From Gammaproteobacteria bacterium (GTDB lineage Bacteria > Pseudomonadota > Gammaproteobacteria > Pseudomonadales > Pseudohongiellaceae): DNA of 9,538 nt. Below, in pieces: positions 1 through 6,876 of the stretch. How positions within the stretch are numbered: position 1 is the stretch's first letter; every line of letters starts with the position of its first letter. Where the stretch lies: positions 14,939 through 24,476 of the forward strand of contig JAESUT010000069.1 of the NCBI GenBank assembly GCA_016762995.1, written 5' to 3'. Made by a program: the position numbers and the translations under genes. The notes beneath the pieces were generated by a model. It saw only the letters and a list, made by a program, of their open reading frames with translations, did not search any database and had not been told where the DNA came from.

Positions 1-647
1 CCATTCTCTCTAGCAACCAAGGCCACAATCGGCTCGAATGGTAGGCTGCCTTCACTTAAGTGCTTGTCGCCCACCTCCACATAGGGAGGATTCGCCGCAA
101 TAAGGTCGAAATAGTCAGTCGGCAGACCATCACACCACGATGTCTGAATAAACTCAATATTCGAAAGCTGCAGCAACTTCGCGTTATCCGAGGCAACTCC
201 TAATGCGGATTCACTATTATCAACAGCGGTAACGGCCCAGCGTTTATTGTTGGCAGCCAATGCGAGACCGATAGCACCGCTGCCGGTGCCAAGATCGAGG
301 ATTGCGGCGTCAGAATGATTGGCCTCCAGCAGTTCTAGAGCAGTTTCCACCAGCAACTCAGTTTCCGGTCGTGGAATAAGCACTGATGGGTTTACTATCA
401 GCTCGAAATCCCAGAATGCCTGCCTGCCCAAAATATACGCTATAGGCTCGCCAGTCATGCGCCTGGCACAATAGGCGTCAAATTTCTTGAGCTGAGGCGG
501 CGTTAACTCTTGATCTGGCCAAGTAAACAGATATTCCCTGGACTGTTCGATGGAATCAGCGAGAAGCAATTCGGCATCGAGCCTCCAGCTTTCGCTAAGC
601 TGTTGAAATGTGATCGCCTGCCCTAGCGCCTGCTTAATCGTTGCCAT
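1..647 (-). CDS. prmC: Release factor glutamine N5-methyltransferase PrmC (3' end cut by window edge)
   Basis: This enzyme transfers a methyl group from S-adenosylmethionine to the glutamine of the GGQ motif in release factors, which speeds peptide release. Translating the reverse strand from the ATG at 647 gives 215 residues before the window ends; the family is usually about 280, so roughly the last quarter is missing. Visible landmarks are GEPIAYILG (66-74) in the linker, IPRPETE (91-97), the SAM-binding loop DLGTGSGAI (118-126), an acidic residue at D143 after the next strand, and the catalytic NPPY (186-189) that holds the substrate glutamine. A TAG stop lies in frame directly before the ATG, so the start cannot be further upstream. 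No clear Shine-Dalgarno sequence sits in the 15-bp gap after prfA, so translational coupling is likely. Its substrate RF1 is encoded immediately upstream. Identity is very secure. Confidence 0.97.
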   Translation of the reverse strand, partial: MATIKQALGQAITFQQLSESWRLDAELLLADSIEQSREYLFTWPDQELTPPQLKKFDAYCARRMTGEPIAYILGRQAFWDFELIVNPSVLIPRPETELLVETALELLEANHSDAAILDLGTGSGAIGLALAANNKRWAVTAVDNSESALGVASDNAKLLQLSNIEFIQTSWCDGLPTDYFDLIAANPPYVEVGDKHLSEGSLPFEPIVALVAREN

Positions 648-662
648 CTAGATGGTCTGCAC

Positions 663-1751
663 CTATTCGTCTTCAGCCAAGCCTGCTAGCAAATCCGCTT
701 GATACTCATTGATCAATGGTTGAATCACAGAGGCGAGGTCTCCGGACATCACCTCGGCTAAGTTATAGAGTGTCAGCTTGATGCGGTGGTCAGTAACGCG
801 GCCCTGGGGGTAATTGTAGGTGCGGATTTTTTCGGAACGGTCGCCACTGCCCACTAGCTTGCGTCTGTTATCGGACTCTTCCTGCTGCTGAGCCTGCGTC
901 GCCTCGTCCATCAGTTTTGCCTGCAACAGCGACATCGCCCGCGCTTTGTTCTTATGCTGTGATCGCTCGTCCTGACACTCAACGACTATACCTGACGGTA
1001 GATGAGTCAATCGAATCGCAGAGTCAGTTTTATTCACGTGCTGTCCACCTGCTCCACTGGCGCGAAAAGTATCTACACGCAGATCGCCCTTGTTGACTTC
1101 GATCTCATCTATTTCATCCATCTCAGGCATGATGGCGACCGTGCAAGCTGAAGTGTGAATGCGGCCCTGCGTCTCGGTCTCGGGAACACGCTGCACGCGA
1201 TGTGCTCCGGATTCGAACTTAAGTTTCTCAAAGACGTTCTTACCCTCGATTCGGGTAACCACTTCCTTGTAGCCTCCGTGCTCACCGTGCCGCTCGCTGA
1301 CTATTTCCAGCTTCCAACCTTGCTGTTCCGCATAGCGCGAATACATACGTAGCAAGTCACCTGAAAATATTGCCGCCTCGTCGCCGCCGGTGCCCGCACG
1401 GATTTCTATGAATACGTTGAGCCTGTCTTTGCTATCCTTTGGCAGCAGCAAGGTCTGCAGATTCAGCTCTAGTTTTTCTATCTCCGCCGTGTTGCTGCGA
1501 AATTCTTCATCCGCCATCTCGCGAATCTCCGGATCTGCATCCTTCTGCATCTCCTTCGTCTGTTTGAGCTCCTCAACTACCTGAGTAAAGCGGTCATAGT
1601 TATTCACCACCTCTTCGATATCCGCATACTCTTTAGACAAATCACGAAAGCGATTCTGATTGGAAATTATCTCCGCATCGCTTAGCAGCGCCTCCAATTC
1701 ATCGAAGCGATCCTTAATATTGTCTAATTTATTTCGTATCGAGTCTTTCAT
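663..1751 (-). CDS. prfA: Peptide chain release factor 1 (RF1)
   Basis: RF1 recognises UAA and UAG in the ribosomal A site and triggers hydrolysis of peptidyl-tRNA. The 362-residue product has the normal family length. The N-terminal domain is helical and charged. The stop-codon-reading PxT tripeptide is P190-E-T192, within a conserved [14 protein letters not shown] stretch. The catalytic GGQ is at 235-237 within [18 protein letters not shown], and [14 protein letters not shown] (310-323) is typical of the C-terminal part. The PxT motif rather than SPF marks it as RF1, not RF2. The ATG at 1751 gives MKDSIRNKL, aligning with the known E. coli start. It lies 3 bp after the hemA stop, so the two are surely co-transcribed. 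Q237 is the expected methylation target of PrmC, encoded next. Confidence 0.99.
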   Translation of the reverse strand: MKDSIRNKLDNIKDRFDELEALLSDAEIISNQNRFRDLSKEYADIEEVVNNYDRFTQVVEELKQTKEMQKDADPEIREMADEEFRSNTAEIEKLELNLQTLLLPKDSKDRLNVFIEIRAGTGGDEAAIFSGDLLRMYSRYAEQQGWKLEIVSERHGEHGGYKEVVTRIEGKNVFEKLKFESGAHRVQRVPETETQGRIHTSACTVAIMPEMDEIDEIEVNKGDLRVDTFRASGAGGQHVNKTDSAIRLTHLPSGIVVECQDERSQHKNKARAMSLLQAKLMDEATQAQQQEESDNRRKLVGSGDRSEKIRTYNYPQGRVTDHRIKLTLYNLAEVMSGDLASVIQPLINEYQADLLAGLAEDE

Positions 1752-1754
1752 GGT

Positions 1755-3104
1755 TTACTTCTTTTTGTCCGTTTCTTTACCAGCAGTGGGTTTAGATTCT
1801 ACGCTTAGCTCAAAGAGCTCCGCCGTTAATTCCAATAGCTCATCGCGCCCTGCCGCACTGGCCTTTTTCATCTGCACGCTAGGGGAATGTACAAGTTTCT
1901 GTGTGATCGATCTCGCTAGACTACTGAGCACAGCTTCAGCTGATTCACCTTTCTCTAGCGCCTTCAGCGCTCGCTCTAATTCCTTTTCACGAATCGCGTC
2001 CGCCTTATCGCGCAATGCGCGCAGCGTACTTACCGCATTCAATGATCTCAGCGCCTTGCGATAATCTTCCACACCGCGCTCGATAATTGACTCGGCCTGT
2101 GCCGCGGCATCCGCCCGACTCTTCACGCCGTCTTCGATTACTGCACTGATATCATCGATACTATATAGGTAGGCATCGGCGATCTCTGAAACTTCCGCCT
2201 CAATATCCCGCGGCACCGCGAGATCTACCAACAACATGGGTTTGTGTTTGCGCTGTTTCAGTGCGCGCTCGACGGCGCCCTTGCCCAGCAAAGGCAATTG
2301 GCTGTTCGTCGATGAGACTACAATGTCCGCCTTGATCAACTGCTCGGGTATATCGGAGAGCAATACCCCGTGCGCATCGAAGCGGTTAGCAATCTCCAAG
2401 GCATTGTCTAGAGTTCTATTCGCAACCACTATTTCGCTCACACCCTTCTCCACAAGATGCTTAACAACTAACTCGATAGTTCGACCGGCACCGATAAGCA
2501 GAACACTGAGACTAGGTAAGTCAGAAAAAATGCGCTCTGCCAGTGTCACCGCCGCATAAGCAACCGAAACCGGGTTCTCACCGATTGCAGTATCTGTGCG
2601 CACCTGCTTCGCAATCGAGAATGCCTCCTCAAATGCGCGGCCCAAGGACTGCCCAACAACTTCTTGATCTTTCGACACGGCATAGGCCGATTTAATCTGA
2701 CCTAATATCTGCGGCTCACCCAACACCATGGAATCCAAGCCGCAGGAGACCTTCATAAGGTGCCGAACTACATCTTCACTGGCATAGGAGTAGCTGCACT
2801 GTTCCAATTCACTCACTTCTAGGTCATGAAACTTCGACAACCACGCCACGATTTCTGCTTGCCGATCTACTAATTGACGATTCTGAGCAAGCTCCTCAAG
2901 GGCCGGAGCCTCAGCGTCACCCTCGGCAAAATCCAAATATATTTCTGTCCGATTGCAGGTAGAGACAATCACCACTTCCCGAATTGACGGCAATGCATGA
3001 ACCTCGGCGAGGGCCGACTCCACGATCTCCGGAGGGAAAGCCACCTTCTCGCGCATTTCGATATTCGCCGTGGTGTGGTTTATACCTACTAGTACCAATG
3101 CCAT
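1755..3104 (-). CDS. hemA: Glutamyl-tRNA reductase
   Basis: This enzyme reduces glutamyl-tRNA(Glu) with NADPH to glutamate-1-semialdehyde, the first committed step of C5-pathway heme synthesis. The 449-residue protein begins with GINHTTANIEMREK. It has the catalytic cysteine at C50 in STCNRTEIY and the conserved histidine at H115 in HLMKVSCGLDSMVLGEPQ. The Rossmann loop is GAGRTIE (205-211), followed by ANRT (228-231). SPSVQMKK (407-414) lies in the C-terminal dimerisation helix. It is longer than the E. coli protein (418): C50 to H115 spans 16 more residues than the recalled C50 to H99 spacing, giving an acidic, Q/E-rich insertion around 62-82. The loop reads GAGR where E. coli and Pseudomonas have GAGE. 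No strong Shine-Dalgarno sequence precedes the ATG. It is first in the hemA-prfA-prmC operon and divergent from the TPR lipoprotein gene. Confidence 0.99.
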   Translation of the reverse strand: MALVLVGINHTTANIEMREKVAFPPEIVESALAEVHALPSIREVVIVSTCNRTEIYLDFAEGDAEAPALEELAQNRQLVDRQAEIVAWLSKFHDLEVSELEQCSYSYASEDVVRHLMKVSCGLDSMVLGEPQILGQIKSAYAVSKDQEVVGQSLGRAFEEAFSIAKQVRTDTAIGENPVSVAYAAVTLAERIFSDLPSLSVLLIGAGRTIELVVKHLVEKGVSEIVVANRTLDNALEIANRFDAHGVLLSDIPEQLIKADIVVSSTNSQLPLLGKGAVERALKQRKHKPMLLVDLAVPRDIEAEVSEIADAYLYSIDDISAVIEDGVKSRADAAAQAESIIERGVEDYRKALRSLNAVSTLRALRDKADAIREKELERALKALEKGESAEAVLSSLARSITQKLVHSPSVQMKKASAAGRDELLELTAELFELSVESKPTAGKETDKKK

Positions 3105-3164
3105 GAATTAACCGTTCAAGCGAAGTGTGGTGAAATCGCGACAATCGCCGCGGATTAATTTGCC

Positions 3165-3192
3165 AATATAAAGGGGCCGCTATGTTACTAAA
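3165..3192 (-). promoter_or_regulatory. Weak candidate promoter for hemA-prfA-prmC
   Basis: On the minus strand a TATATT hexamer (3170 down to 3165, five of six matches to TATAAT) has TTTAGT (3192 down to 3187, three of six to TTGACA) 16 bp upstream. This would give a leader of about 50 to 60 nt before the hemA ATG. A promoter is expected in this divergent spacer, but the -35 match is poor and other AT-rich hexamers nearby could serve. Confidence 0.22.
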
Positions 3193-3211
3193 TATCCACT
3201 CCAGTTCCCAT

Positions 3212-3229
3212 TAGAGACTGATCACTCTA
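3212..3229. repeat. Inverted repeat TAGAG-N8-CTCTA in the divergent spacer
   Basis: Five-base arms (3212-3216 and 3225-3229) flank eight bases that contain the palindrome TGATCA. A second way to read it is the 14-bp palindrome AGACTGATCACTCT (3215-3228), with one mismatched pair. It lies about midway between hemA and the TPR gene. It could be an operator; no known regulator site was recognised. Confidence 0.35.
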
Positions 3230-3250
3230 TCTGGATAAAAATAGGATACC

Positions 3251-3288
3251 TCTGAGCAATTCTGCTCGGAAGCCAGCTAGAGTAGCTG
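3251..3288. repeat. Two adjacent inverted repeats just upstream of the rightward -10 element
   Basis: The first dyad is TCTGAGCA-ATTC-TGCTCGGA (3251-3270), eight pairs including one T-G, with a four-base loop. The second is CAGCTA-GAG-TAGCTG (3274-3288), six perfect pairs with a three-base centre. Together they occupy the place where a -35 element would sit for the -10 at 3290-3295. They could bind a regulator, or form hairpins if transcribed from further upstream. Function is not known. Confidence 0.45.
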
Positions 3289-3295
3289 CTACAAT
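3287..3295 (+). promoter_or_regulatory. Extended -10 promoter for the lbcA-lolB-ispE operon
   Basis: TGCTACAAT combines the TGn extension (3287-3289) with TACAAT (3290-3295), five of six matches to TATAAT. The -35 region is poor (TCGGAA at 3266-3271, 18-bp spacing, three of six), as is common for extended -10 promoters. Transcription would start near 3302, leaving about 40 nt before the ATG at 3343. This is the best promoter-like element in the spacer. Confidence 0.45.
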
Positions 3296-3342
3296 GCCTG
3301 TCTAAGTAAACACATTGCCTTCACGAGTAAAAACTGCAAAAT

Positions 3343-5085
3343 ATGAGACAAATCAATAGCTTCGCCATCGTGCTAGCCTGCACCGGCCTCATAGGATGCG
3401 CCGCCTCCGCGCCATCAACGGAGACTGCTGAAATCCCCGCTAGAGCGATGCCTACACTGGTACTCGGAGAAGCAGCAGCCGAAATTGAATACGGTAGTTT
3501 TACCGAAGACCAACTGTATGAAGCCATCATCAGCGAATTGAGCGCCCAACGCGGCCAAGTCACCGAGGCTGGCAACAGCTATTTCGACCTAGCCGTGTCC
3601 ACGCGAGATATCACCATTATCCAGCGCGCCATTCAGTTTGCCTCGGCCAATAGCGACATCAATGCCCTATTGCAGCTAGGCATGCTGTGGGCACAGCTCG
3701 AGCCGACGAATCCACAGCCACAACTGTTACTTAGCATTCAGTTTCTAGAGAGCGGCGCCTTCGAGCAAGCAATCTCCCATATGTCGCGAGTGCTAGAACT
3801 CGGTGGCAATATGGATTTTGCAGTCCTGTCCTCACGCACCGGCCGTCTCGATCCTAAGATCAGAACACTGCTGATAGAGAACCTACGTCGTCTAAAAGAC
3901 GAATTCAGCAGTCAGAACTCCATCCATCTAACGCTGGTTCAGTTGCTCGCACAGAATAGAAATTTCGAAGACGCGCTAACTGAGTTGGAATTGTTAAAAG
4001 ACGACACGGACCCCACCGCAAACACAGTTATGCTTGAGTCGCAGATACTACAGAACATGGAAAGGCCAAAGCGGTCAATGCGCGTCATGCGAAGCGGTGT
4101 CGCAAGATTCAAAACGGACAAGACTCTGCGTCTCAGCTACGCGCGCATGCTCATTCAAAATGAAGAGTATGTAAAGGCACAGGAACAGTTTCAGATTCTA
4201 GTAGAACAAGACCCTCAGGATTGGGAAACGCTCTACTCAATCGCACTGCTGGACACACAACTAGAAAATTTCGATCGCGCCATAGCCTCCTATACCAAGT
4301 TAATTGGCGTCGATCAACGCGCCGATGAAAGCCAGTACAATTTAGGGATCATCTACCAAGAACAGAACAATCCCGAGAAGTCGATTGAGCACTTTAGACA
4401 AGTGCGCATTGGCACGAATAATTTTCTTAGCGCGCAGCAACAGGCAACGCGACTCTCGATTCGAAGTGGACAACTAGTTGATGCCCATGACTGGCTGAGC
4501 CAGCTCTCGCGAGGACAACCTCGACTCGAGGTGCTATTTACCACAATCGAGTCTACCCTCCTTATTCAGGAAGAACATCCAGGTGCAGCAGAGCAACTCC
4601 TTAACACGGCTCTGAATAAATTTCCGAACGAAACTGATCTACTCTTCGCGCGCGTCCTCTATTTCGATTCGCAAAGCGATCCAGAAGGGTCCGAGAGCGA
4701 TCTAATGCAGATTATTCGCATGCAGCCCGAAGATTCCCGCGCCTTAAATCACCTCGGCTATATGCTCGCCGATCAGACGACACGCCATGATGAGGCACTG
4801 GAGTTGATCGAACGCGCCATCGCAGTTTCTCCCGACGAACCCGCCATCATCGACAGTCTTGGCTGGGCTTTGTATAAAGTTGGCCGCTATGAAGAAGCCC
4901 TGGTACAGATGCGCCGCGCCTTCGCTGCCTTCCCCGACGATGAGGTGGCCTCCCACCTTGGCGAGGTACTTTGGGCGCTAGAACGTTTTGATGAGGCCAT
5001 GCGCGTTTGGCAAGACGCACTCAAGAGTGACCCTGAAAGCCCGCTTATTGCCGAGGCAATGGAAAGACTGCAAGTCGCAGAATGA
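3343..5085 (+). CDS. lbcA: Outer-membrane TPR lipoprotein, LbcA-like (PA4667 family)
   Basis: The 580-residue product starts with a lipoprotein signal peptide and lipobox L16-I-G-C19. Alanine at +2 predicts outer-membrane sorting by Lol. The rest is helical with tetratricopeptide repeats. The clearest are about 295-327, 328-361, 465-499 (NHLGYMLAD...DEALELIERA), 501-534 (DSLGWALYKVGRYEEAL) and 535-567; degenerate ones fill 105-290. No catalytic motif is visible. By position (divergent from hemA, directly before lolB) and architecture it matches P. aeruginosa PA4667. That protein is LbcA, the partner that lets the periplasmic protease CtpA degrade peptidoglycan hydrolases such as MepM. The functional transfer is inference, since ctpA is not in this window. 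A TAA stop lies in frame five codons before the ATG, supporting this start; the Shine-Dalgarno is weak. Its stop overlaps the lolB start by 4 bp. Confidence 0.9.
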   Translation: MRQINSFAIVLACTGLIGCAASAPSTETAEIPARAMPTLVLGEAAAEIEYGSFTEDQLYEAIISELSAQRGQVTEAGNSYFDLAVSTRDITIIQRAIQFASANSDINALLQLGMLWAQLEPTNPQPQLLLSIQFLESGAFEQAISHMSRVLELGGNMDFAVLSSRTGRLDPKIRTLLIENLRRLKDEFSSQNSIHLTLVQLLAQNRNFEDALTELELLKDDTDPTANTVMLESQILQNMERPKRSMRVMRSGVARFKTDKTLRLSYARMLIQNEEYVKAQEQFQILVEQDPQDWETLYSIALLDTQLENFDRAIASYTKLIGVDQRADESQYNLGIIYQEQNNPEKSIEHFRQVRIGTNNFLSAQQQATRLSIRSGQLVDAHDWLSQLSRGQPRLEVLFTTIESTLLIQEEHPGAAEQLLNTALNKFPNETDLLFARVLYFDSQSDPEGSESDLMQIIRMQPEDSRALNHLGYMLADQTTRHDEALELIERAIAVSPDEPAIIDSLGWALYKVGRYEEALVQMRRAFAAFPDDEVASHLGEVLWALERFDEAMRVWQDALKSDPESPLIAEAMERLQVAE

Positions 5086-5729
5086 AGATAAAACTCAAGC
5101 AGGATCTCTCATTTAAAGCTGTGAGCCGCACAGTAGCCGGCCTATTTCTCGCGAGCGCCGTTCTGTCAGCCTGTAGCAGCATAGCCCCTCCCGCCGAGGA
5201 GAACAGCGACTGGGCACGCCAGCGTGACCAACTGCAAGACCTCGATTCATGGGAGTTACGCGGGCGCGTCAATGTTCGCTACGACCGCGAATCCCATACG
5301 CCAAGCATCAATTGGCTGCAACAGAATGTCGAATACCATATACGCCTGTGGGGAACACTTAATGTGGGCAGTACATTAATCGTAGGCAGCCCCGACTACG
5401 TGACTCTAGAAAACGGCGGTGAGACCAGAAGCGCGAGCAGCCCGGAAGAACTAATCCTCAAGCAGCTGGGCTATGAACTGCCTATCTCGCAACTGAATTA
5501 TTGGATTAAGGGTCTCCCCGCTCCAGATTCCGAGTTTCAGCTCAGCTTCAACGAACTAAACCAGCTCACCACTATTGAGCAGGCGGACTGGACCATCAAC
5601 CTGAGTGATATGCGCCAGTATGGACAGATTAGCCTTCCACGCCGCGTAGACTTAACTCGGCCGCGCAATGACATTCGGCTACGCTTTTTCAGGCTTAGCT
5701 GGACCGTCGACGAACTGACCGAAGAATAA
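5082..5729 (+). CDS. lolB: Outer-membrane lipoprotein receptor LolB
   Basis: LolB receives lipoproteins from the periplasmic carrier LolA and inserts them into the inner leaflet of the outer membrane, and is itself a lipoprotein. The 215-residue product has a basic n-region, a hydrophobic stretch and lipobox L28-S-A-C31, with Ser at +2. Family landmarks are WELRGRVNVR just after the anchor, INWLQQ, the GTLNVGSTLIV segment that matches the PLGSTELEL loop of E. coli LolB, and LNYWIKGLPAP, equivalent to LRQWILGLPG. Length fits the family (about 205). The ATG overlaps the upstream TGA (ATGA), and with no good Shine-Dalgarno sequence translation is probably coupled to the TPR lipoprotein gene. That gene's product would itself need LolB for its localisation. 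Confidence 0.95.
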   Translation: MKIKLKQDLSFKAVSRTVAGLFLASAVLSACSSIAPPAEENSDWARQRDQLQDLDSWELRGRVNVRYDRESHTPSINWLQQNVEYHIRLWGTLNVGSTLIVGSPDYVTLENGGETRSASSPEELILKQLGYELPISQLNYWIKGLPAPDSEFQLSFNELNQLTTIEQADWTINLSDMRQYGQISLPRRVDLTRPRNDIRLRFFRLSWTVDELTEE

Positions 5730-5737
5730 AGTGACTG

Positions 5738-6589
5738 ATGACTAAGCAATCCAAGCAATTTCTGGCACCCGCCAAGCTGAACCTGTTCCTGCATATCCTC
5801 GGGCGCCGGAACGATGGCTATCACGAACTGCAGACGGTGTTTCAGCTGCTGGATTTCGGCGATCAGATGGCATTTGAGGTGAGTAACGACGGTATACTCA
5901 GTCTGCATCTGTCCGCTAGCCAAAACATCGAGCCTGACACCCCTCTGGATAACAACCTAGTGACTAGCGCCGCTGCGCTACTTCGACTAGAAGCAGGTAA
6001 TCCGCTACTTGGGGCTAGTATCAGCTTGAATAAGCGGCTGCCAAGCGGGGCTGGCCTGGGTGGAGGAAGTTCGAACGCTGCCACCTGCCTAACGGTCTTG
6101 AACCGACTCTGGACGCTAAATCTAAGCACGGACAAGCTCTGCGAGATCGGCGTCAAATTAGGAGCCGATGTGCCCGTGTTCATTCGCGGAAAATCTGCCT
6201 GGGCCGAGGGAATCGGAGAGCGGCTCAGCCCTGTAGAATTGGGCAATAGCTGGTATCTGGTGGTATCCCCGAAATGTTCAGTCTCTACTGTAGAGATTTT
6301 TTGTCATGAACAATTGACACGGAACTCCCAAGCCATCAAAATGGCCGACTTTCTGGCAGGCAGCGCCCGAAATGACTGCGAATCAGTCACTCGAATGCTG
6401 TATCCAGAGGTAGATCAGGCATTTGAAATTTTAGCTCAATTTGGCGATTTCAAGATGACCGGAACAGGCTCAAGTCTTTTTGCCAGCTTCGTCAGTGAAG
6501 CAGCTGCCAAGAAAGCACTGAATGCACTGCCGGACAATCTACCGGGATTTGTTGCCAAGGGCATAGATTCTCTAGAGCACTCTTTATAG
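5738..6589 (+). CDS. ispE: 4-diphosphocytidyl-2-C-methyl-D-erythritol kinase
   Basis: IspE phosphorylates the 2-hydroxyl of CDP-methylerythritol with ATP in the MEP pathway to isopentenyl diphosphate. The 283-residue protein belongs to the GHMP kinases. It has PAKLNLFLHILGRRNDGYHE (11-30) with catalytic K13, the glycine-rich ATP loop LPSGAGLGGGSSNA (101-114), GADVPVF (142-148) with catalytic D144, and the C-terminal motif MTGTGSSLFA (240-249). Length equals that of E. coli IspE (283). A TGA stop two codons upstream of the ATG fixes the start in this frame. It begins 8 bp after lolB, so the two are co-transcribed. The TAG stop is also the first three bases of a 16-bp direct repeat. Confidence 0.98.
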   Translation: MTKQSKQFLAPAKLNLFLHILGRRNDGYHELQTVFQLLDFGDQMAFEVSNDGILSLHLSASQNIEPDTPLDNNLVTSAAALLRLEAGNPLLGASISLNKRLPSGAGLGGGSSNAATCLTVLNRLWTLNLSTDKLCEIGVKLGADVPVFIRGKSAWAEGIGERLSPVELGNSWYLVVSPKCSVSTVEIFCHEQLTRNSQAIKMADFLAGSARNDCESVTRMLYPEVDQAFEILAQFGDFKMTGTGSSLFASFVSEAAAKKALNALPDNLPGFVAKGIDSLEHSL

Positions 6590-6640
6590 AACATCATAAA
6601 GATATAGAAGATCATAAAGAATTTTAGAACATCAGATAGA
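6587..6640. repeat. Three imperfect 16-bp direct repeats between ispE and tRNA-Gln
   Basis: The copies are TAGAACATCATAAAGA (6587-6602), TAGAAGATCATAAAGA (6605-6620) and TAGAACATCAGATAGA (6625-6640). Copy 2 differs from copy 1 at one position and copy 3 at two. The periods are 18 and 20 bp. The first copy begins on the ispE TAG stop, and the last ends 13 bp before the mature tRNA. A 7-bp inverted repeat, TCTTTAT / ATAAAGA (6581-6587 and 6596-6602, 8-base loop), overlaps copy 1. There is no GC-rich stem or T tract, so it is not an intrinsic terminator. The array could be a protein-binding or upstream promoter element for the tRNA, or simple slippage expansion. Confidence 0.75.
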
Positions 6641-6653
6641 AAGTACGAATTAT

Positions 6654-6728
6654 TGGGGTGTCGCCAAGTGGTAAGGCACAAGGTTTTGATCCTTGCATGC
6701 GTTGGTTCGAATCCAGCCACCCCAGCCA
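6654..6728 (+). tRNA. tRNA-Gln (anticodon UUG), CCA encoded
   Basis: The 75-base sequence folds as a full cloverleaf. The acceptor stem pairs TGGGGTG (6654-6660) with CACCCCA (6718-6724), including the U1-A72 pair typical of glutamine tRNAs. The discriminator base is G6725, and CCA is encoded at 6726-6728. The anticodon stem CAAGG/CCTTG (6679-6683 and 6691-6695) carries anticodon TTG at 6686-6688. The T arm is GTTGG-TTCGAAT-CCAGC with one G-U pair. It closely resembles E. coli tRNA-Gln(UUG) as recalled. It sits between ispE and prs, as in Pseudomonas, and may be processed from a longer transcript. Confidence 0.98.
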
Positions 6729-6735
6729 TTTTCTG

Positions 6736-6802
6736 AGACAGTTGCCTAGTTAAGAAATAATTAGGTAAAGGCACAATACCAGCCTAATAAAAGTAGCTGT
6801 CT
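6736..6802 (+). other. Foldable RNA segment between tRNA-Gln and prs
   Basis: An inner hairpin pairs CCTAGTTA (6745-6752) with TAATTAGG (6758-6765) around loop AGAAA, eight pairs with one G-U. An outer helix can pair AGACAGTTG (6736-6744) with TAGCTGTCT (6794-6802), nine pairs with two G-U, directly adjoining the inner stem. No T tract follows, so it does not look like a terminator. If tRNA-Gln and prs share a transcript, this would be a structured tRNA trailer or prs leader. The rest of the spacer (6803-6862) is AT-rich, with no convincing sigma-70 promoter or recognised PurR box. Confidence 0.4.
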
Positions 6803-6862
6803 TATAAAAATACGACATACCAATAAAACGATTCATTCCGAACTGCTTATACCAACACTTAT

Positions 6863-6876
6863 AGGAACTCACCGTG
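6863..6876 (+). promoter_or_regulatory. Ribosome binding site that fixes the GTG start of prs
   Basis: AGGA at 6863-6866 lies seven bases before GTG at 6874-6876. The alternative in-frame ATG at 6889 is 22 bases away and would drop the conserved N-terminal residues. E. coli prs, as recalled, also uses GTG followed by a proline codon, supporting this start. Confidence 0.85.

Noticed and set aside
1176..1184. RF1 codon-recognition tripeptide is PET rather than the PAT of E. coli
   Set aside because: The RF1 motif is PxT and the middle residue varies among bacteria; this does not suggest altered stop-codon reading.
1660..2064. A 134-codon open frame on the plus strand over the hemA 3' region, with similar frames at 1155-1352, 1390-1584 and 2236-2559
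   Set aside because: All lie antisense inside well-identified hemA or prfA, show serine-rich composition typical of reverse-frame reading, and have no recognisable domain or ribosome binding site.
1..3104. Clustering of hemA, prfA and prmC as a possible novel system
   Set aside because: This order is a long-known conserved gammaproteobacterial operon.
2917..3144. A 75-codon minus-strand frame overlapping the hemA start
   Set aside because: It is out of frame with hemA, runs through its conserved N terminus and lacks a ribosome binding site; it does not look like a leader peptide.
3231..3240. DnaA-box-like TTATCCAGA on the minus strand
   Set aside because: It is a single site with one mismatch to the consensus and no cluster of boxes; the nearby AT-rich sequence is explained by the divergent promoters.
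5537..6246. Minus-strand frames of 127-128 codons across lolB and ispE
   Set aside because: They are antisense to two genes with clear catalytic or family motifs and resemble no known protein.
6654..6732. tRNA acceptor stem followed by TTTT as a possible terminator
   Set aside because: The T run is only four bases after the CCA end and is not directly preceded by a terminator-type stem; it is ordinary tRNA trailer.
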